Of a stretch of DNA of 59,482 nt, positions 55,954-59,482 are shown piece by piece (positions within the stretch are counted from its first letter, which is position 1; each line of letters begins with the position of its first letter). Source of the DNA: Opitutus sp. GAS368 (GTDB taxonomy: Bacteria; Verrucomicrobiota; Verrucomicrobiia; Chthoniobacterales; Chthoniobacteraceae); the NCBI GenBank assembly GCA_943329925.2, contig CALQFT020000004.1, forward strand, positions 1 to 59,482, in the 5' to 3' direction. A program made the position numbers and the translations under genes. The notes below the pieces were generated by a model that ran no database searches, was not told the origin of the DNA, and was given only the letters and a program-made list of their open reading frames with translations.

Positions 55954-58170
55954 TTAGTGATTGTAAAGAAACTCTTTTGTATTAAGCACAGCCCAAATGA
56001 GATCCTCATACGCAGCAGTGCGAGCCTTGGCTGGGGCCAGCGCCACTCCCGCAGCGTCGGCGCGTGGACGAGCGAGGAAATCCATGGCCGTTTGTCGTTC
56101 CGGCGCCTTGGGGGGACGGCATAGCGCAGCCTCGTAAAGTTCGTCGATGTTCGCCGCGTCGTCGACTCCCTTGGACAGCTTCGCCGCGCGGCCGTCCGTC
56201 TTGGCCAGCTTGGTCTTCACCTCGGCGGCGTTCATCAAGTGGAGGCTTTGCGACAAGCTTGAAGACTGGACGCGTTCACATTCACAGGCGCTGTCTGCCT
56301 CAGGCCGCCCGAAGACTGTGAGAAAATAGGAGGCCTTGTTGTAGCTGTTATCTGGAAGTGCAATGGCGCGTGTGCCGGCTGGCAGGTCTGCGAAATCAGT
56401 GGTTGCGCCCGTCAATTGATCCACCGCATCCAAGAGCACCTCGGCATTGAGGCGCTTTGGATAAAAATGCGAAAAGTTTTGCCGGTCACTTGCGTTGAAG
56501 GTGTTAGGAATGGCACTCAGTTGGTAAGCCGCCGAGTTGACAATGATCCGCACCACCGCCTTGAGATCAAATCCGCTCTCGGTAAAATGCCGCGCCAACG
56601 CCTCTAGAAGCTCAGGATTTGAGGGCGGGTTGGTATCGCGAATGTCGTCTTCGGGTTCCACCAGTCCCCGGCTAAAGAAGTGTTTCCAGTAGCGGTTCAC
56701 CAGAGACTTCGCGAAAAAAGGATTCGATTTCTCGCCCATCCAATCCGCGAGATTCAGGCGAGGATCGTCGTCGGGCGGAATATCCATGGTGGCGCCGCCC
56801 AGCCCCGCTGGCTTAACAGGAACCTTTGTTTTTTTATTCTCGGCCTGCGCCATGCCGCGTTTGTGGAAAACGACGGACTGCCCGGCGACGGACGTCGGAC
56901 GTCGACCAATCTGGCTGAAAAAGGCGGAAAGCCCATAGTAATCCTTCTGGCTCCAGCGCTCAAAGGGATGGTGATGGCATTGCGCGCAGTTCATTCGAAC
57001 CCCGAGAAAAAGCTGCGCCACGTCTTCGAGCTGCTGCTCGGGCGTCTTGACCTGATTGTACCAAGCCACCGGCGGATTGCTCACAGCCTCGCCCGTCGCC
57101 GCCAGCAATTCGCGCACGACTCGGTCATACGGTTTGTTAGCGAGGAAGCCATCACGCAGCCAGGCGTGGAATGCAAAACTGGCCGGAGTGCCCTTATCCA
57201 AGCGCTTGTTGCGAAGCAGGGCGGCCCATTTATTTGCGAAATAATCGGCATAACCGCCACTCGCCAACAGCGACTCCACCAACTGAGAACGCTTGTCGGC
57301 AGCGGTGTTCGCAAGAAAAGCGCGAGTCTCCGCCACCGTCGGCTGGTGACCTGCGACGTCCACCGAAACGCGCCGCAAATAAGTGGCATCATCACACAAA
57401 GCGGAGGGGGGAATTCCCAGCGTCTTCAAATTCGCAAAGACAAGATCATCCACAAAATTATGCGGCTTTGGAACTTCCGTAACAGGCGCCCCCAAAGGCA
57501 CGGAAGCGCAGTAGGTCGCCACCATCCCCAGATAACGCACCATCACCGCCGCGTTCCCGGGAATGTCCGAGATCTTCACCAAGCCGCCTTCATCCGCCTC
57601 TGCTAAGTTCTTGTCATTGGCCTCGAAAAGCGCGTGCCGGGTCACATCCCGACTGTTGCCATCGGAGAAATGGGCCACGACTTTAAGTTGCTGCGTGGAG
57701 TGCATCGCAAGTGTGCCCCGTTTGGGTTGCACCTCCAGAGCCGTGATATGCGGAGTGGACTCTGTGGAGTAAGGCATCCCCTGCGCAATCCACGCTGCTA
57801 TCGTGCGGTAATCTTCGGAATCCGGAGCGACTTTACGGCCCCCACCGTGGGGCGTAGAATTGGTGGCCTTTCGCAAAAGCAAGCTGTGTTCGGGCGCGGC
57901 TGGGAACACCCGCCTTCCGCGACCTTCTTTGACGATGTGCTCGAAGTCCTCCTGCGGCTCAAACCCGAACAGCGAAAGTCGAAAGCCGTTTTGTCCGTTT
58001 CCCGCCTTGGCATGACAAGCTCCCGTGTTGCAGCTGGCCTTCGTAAGAATAGGCGCGACGTCGTTGATAAAGGTAAGCGCAGACGCTCCCTGCGCCCCAC
58101 CGGTGGTGAGGGCGAGGCACATAAATGCAATAATGTACAAATTGACAGAAAGAAGGCGCATGGGTGTCAT
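55954..58170 (-). CDS. PSCyt-DUF1549-DUF1553 protein with Big2-like domain
   Basis: 738 residues; a second ATG at 58161 would give 735. Signal peptide SVNLYIIAFMCLALTTGGAQGA. The first heme site is unusual, C47-NTGA-C52-H53 (four residues between the cysteines), as known in this subgroup. An Ig-like region of Big_2 type follows (ALEVQPKRGTLAMHSTQQLKVVAHFSDGNSRDVTRHALFEAND, near 145-190). DUF1549 has YADYFANKWAALLRNKR and a canonical C395-AQC-H398-type CxxCH in NCAQCHHHPFERW; DUF1553 has NPFFAKSLVNRYWKHFFSRGLVEPEDDIRD and NPPSNPELLEAL. It is exported and heme-binding, with unknown reaction. First gene of the five-gene operon. Confidence 0.92.
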   Translation of the reverse strand: MTPMRLLSVNLYIIAFMCLALTTGGAQGASALTFINDVAPILTKASCNTGACHAKAGNGQNGFRLSLFGFEPQEDFEHIVKEGRGRRVFPAAPEHSLLLRKATNSTPHGGGRKVAPDSEDYRTIAAWIAQGMPYSTESTPHITALEVQPKRGTLAMHSTQQLKVVAHFSDGNSRDVTRHALFEANDKNLAEADEGGLVKISDIPGNAAVMVRYLGMVATYCASVPLGAPVTEVPKPHNFVDDLVFANLKTLGIPPSALCDDATYLRRVSVDVAGHQPTVAETRAFLANTAADKRSQLVESLLASGGYADYFANKWAALLRNKRLDKGTPASFAFHAWLRDGFLANKPYDRVVRELLAATGEAVSNPPVAWYNQVKTPEQQLEDVAQLFLGVRMNCAQCHHHPFERWSQKDYYGLSAFFSQIGRRPTSVAGQSVVFHKRGMAQAENKKTKVPVKPAGLGGATMDIPPDDDPRLNLADWMGEKSNPFFAKSLVNRYWKHFFSRGLVEPEDDIRDTNPPSNPELLEALARHFTESGFDLKAVVRIIVNSAAYQLSAIPNTFNASDRQNFSHFYPKRLNAEVLLDAVDQLTGATTDFADLPAGTRAIALPDNSYNKASYFLTVFGRPEADSACECERVQSSSLSQSLHLMNAAEVKTKLAKTDGRAAKLSKGVDDAANIDELYEAALCRPPKAPERQTAMDFLARPRADAAGVALAPAKARTAAYEDLIWAVLNTKEFLYNH

Positions 58171-58569
58171 TTAATACAACCGCTTTTCGCCCTTATTCTT
58201 TGGTAGGATTTTAGACAGGATACAGGATACCGCTTTTTTTGCGTGAAAATTGCGACATCAGCCATTCAGTCAACTGTTGACGGAGCTGAAAAACTCACTG
58301 CGCGACTTGGAGCAACACCCACAAGACCCTGAGCGTTCTATCTCGATTAGTTTTGCTGCCCTTGTTTTCGAAGCCGCCGGACTGGTGCACTTTGAATCGC
58401 CCGCCGACAGACTGGGCCTAAAAAGATACCGCGTAGCCCAATAATTTGCTCGACGGCGTCGCTTAGAGAAGCTTTTTGGAAATGGGCGTGGAAGTTAGTC
58501 TAGCGGGCCTGAGTGTGGGCCAAAAGATCTCGCTTGAGTTCGTGCGTGAACAGCGCTGAAGTATATGCG
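58171..58569. other. intergenic with short coding-like fragments; operon promoter
   Basis: This 399-nt stretch must hold the promoter of the minus-strand operon. It contains ACAGGAT twice in tandem (about 58215-58229). Plus-strand fragments look coding-like but start on GTG or TTG or are very short: 58243-58332, 58250-58444 and 58482-58559. They are in three different frames and may be the decayed remains of one small gene. No family is recognised. Confidence 0.3.
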
Positions 58570-58593
58570 AAGGGCCTCGCGAGACGCCCTTTT
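58570..58593 (+). terminator. terminator-like hairpin before the tRNA
   Basis: AAGGGC (58570-58575) pairs with GCCCTT (58586-58591); the loop is itself the palindrome CTCGCGAG, and TT follows. It lies 9 nt upstream of tRNA-Thr and would end a plus-strand transcript from the fragment region. Confidence 0.5.
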
Positions 58594-58601
58594 GAAGGCA
58601 T

Positions 58602-58672
<71 letters not shown>

Positions 58673-58673
<1 letters not shown>

Positions 58674-58689
58674 CCCTTATCATAAGGGA
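58673..58689. repeat. perfect palindrome at the tRNA 3' end
   Basis: TCCCTTAT-C-ATAAGGGA begins on the tRNA discriminator base. As RNA it would form a tight hairpin immediately after the mature 3' end. It could be a processing or termination signal or one half of an integration site; no matching copy is seen. Confidence 0.6.
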
Positions 58690-58722
58690 CTTACGCAAGT
58701 AGGCCAAATCCCAAGCACCAAC

Positions 58723-58744
58723 CGGTACCACTTCGGTACCACTT
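58723..58744. repeat. 11-bp perfect tandem repeat
   Basis: CGGTACCACTT occurs twice head to tail about 50 nt past the tRNA. Each unit contains the GGTACC palindrome, so the pair can also fold as a hairpin. From here to 58972 I see no credible gene; the minus-strand frame that crosses the tRNA is an artefact. Confidence 0.7.
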
Positions 58745-58972
58745 AGAGCGAAGAAACCTCCCGACAGCAACCGGTGCCTTCCATACGCGCCACCGCCGTC
58801 AGTCACGCCAGTATTGTGCTGACAATTGCCCTCGAAAAGCGCCCCCCGGACACATTCCAGATTTTTAGAGCACAACAAATCTGCACCAAACCACGCTCCT
58901 CACTGGAAACGCGGAAAGCCGGAATTTCTGAAAATCCCAGCCTACGCCCAAACATCACCCAAAGCCACAAGG

Positions 58973-59179
58973 CTACTCCGGCTGTTCAGCACCGTCCTCT
59001 GGCCCTTTGTCCTTTGAGGCCGCCAGCATCTCTTCCACGTTTTTTGCAATACGCTGAAATTCCGGCAGCTTCTCGCATGCCTCGTGTCGTCGGTAAGCCT
59101 CAGCAAGCCGACGGGTGAACTCAGCCTCTTCTTCAGGAGTCATTTGCTCCTCAAGTCGTTTGAATAGAGTGTCATTCAT
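58973..59179 (-). CDS. small charged protein downstream of a sigma factor
   Basis: 68 residues, rich in Glu, Lys and Arg, probably helical (MTPEEEAEFTRRLAEAYRRH ... FQRIAKNVEEMLAA), with an acidic tail ending EQPE. No membrane segment, so it is not a standard membrane anti-sigma factor. Its ATG overlaps the sigma-factor TGA (59176-59179), so the two are translationally coupled. It may modulate that sigma factor; function not recognised. Confidence 0.7.
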   Translation of the reverse strand: MNDTLFKRLEEQMTPEEEAEFTRRLAEAYRRHEACEKLPEFQRIAKNVEEMLAASKDKGPEDGAEQPE

Positions 59180-59482
59180 AGGTAGTACTCAGTTTGATAT
59201 TCCGACGCTGACGCAATTTCTCTTAGGCGCTTCATCACCTTGTAAACCGTGTTGTCCACCACTCCCCTCGACACGCCTAGCTCCACTGCCACTTGCTCCA
59301 CCGGCATTTCCTGAAGCTTCACCATTTCAAATATCTGAAAATGCCGCAGAGGGATCGTCTCTCTTAAATCCTCGATGAGTGTGGCGAGCAGGGCCTGCTG
59401 AAAAGTTTGAGTTTCCTCGGGGGTTTCCTTTGGGAGAGCCCCTTCAACATTGGAATTCTCGTCGTCCAGCGACACGTAATCC
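59176..59482 (-). CDS. RNA polymerase sigma factor, C-terminal part (cut by window edge)
   Basis: The frame is open through the right edge; an internal GTG at 59475 is not necessarily the start. About 100 residues are visible. Region 4 is clear: TLIEDLRETIPLRHFQIFEMVKLQEMPVEQVAVELGVSRGVVDNTVYKVMKRLRE, a helix-turn-helix for the -35 element. Region 2 must lie outside. The ECF type is most likely, given length and the small coupled downstream gene. Confidence 0.8.
   Translation of the reverse strand, partial: DYVSLDDENSNVEGALPKETPEETQTFQQALLATLIEDLRETIPLRHFQIFEMVKLQEMPVEQVAVELGVSRGVVDNTVYKVMKRLREIASASEYQTEYYL

Overview
The window is about 59.5 kb of moderately GC-rich bacterial chromosome. It almost certainly comes from the PVC superphylum, most probably Verrucomicrobiota. 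The evidence is the density of families largely confined to that group: DUF1501 proteins (three copies), the PSCyt1/DUF1549/DUF1553 cytochrome proteins (two full-length copies), a WD40 protein with an N-terminal PSCyt1 heme domain, a DUF6797 multiheme protein and a DUF1800 protein. They are mixed with ordinary housekeeping genes. I see no transposase, integrase, phage module or CRISPR array. No strong Shine-Dalgarno pattern precedes most starts, so starts were chosen from ATG position, signal peptides, gene overlap and family length.

Layout. 1-75 is the tail of an unknown gene. 432-2831 (minus) is a PHP-glycosyltransferase fusion. 3162-7751 is a DUF1501 gene and a PSCyt1/DUF1549/DUF1553 cytochrome gene with a hairpin between them. 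7869-10771 is a lutABC-type lactate-oxidation operon. 10781-12931 (minus) is an exported oligopeptidase B. 13069-17188 (minus) holds rpsI, rplM, a RibD C-terminal-like reductase and a coiled-coil/TPR protein. 17337-25297 holds a rhodanese, priA, a TMEM14-like protein, a GH75 chitosanase-like lipoprotein, dprA, an AEC transporter coupled to a SecD-P1-head-like secreted protein, and a BsuPI-like secreted protein. 25383-29762 (minus) is a 1459-residue pentaheme DUF6797 protein. 29939-34224 is a Fur-family regulator followed by sufC, sufB and sufD. 34475-37715 is a membrane protein, DUF1800 and DUF1501 in overlapping frames. 37823-40763 is an MFS transporter, an SDR dehydrogenase and an FAH-family hydrolase, likely a catabolic cassette for a sugar acid. 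40809-48377 holds leuB, a superoxide dismutase, a cobA-hemD fusion, a 3D-domain lipoprotein, a BCP-type peroxiredoxin, pgsA and der. 49337-58170 (all minus) is a compact five-gene surface/periplasmic operon: DUF1549/DUF1553, PPC-domain protein, WD40-cytochrome, DUF1501, esterase. A tRNA-Thr(CGU) follows, and the window ends in a small acidic protein overlapping a truncated sigma factor.

How the genes work together. Three separate loci pair a DUF1501 protein (Tat-type signals in at least two) with a partner: PSCyt/DUF1549 twice, DUF1800 once. The five-gene operon adds a beta-propeller and a PPC scaffold. This is the largest block of uncharacterised biology here. The Fur-family regulator upstream of sufCBD probably ties Fe-S assembly to a metal signal, but its metal-site residues look more like Zur than Fur or PerR, and it carries a histidine-rich repeated N-terminus.
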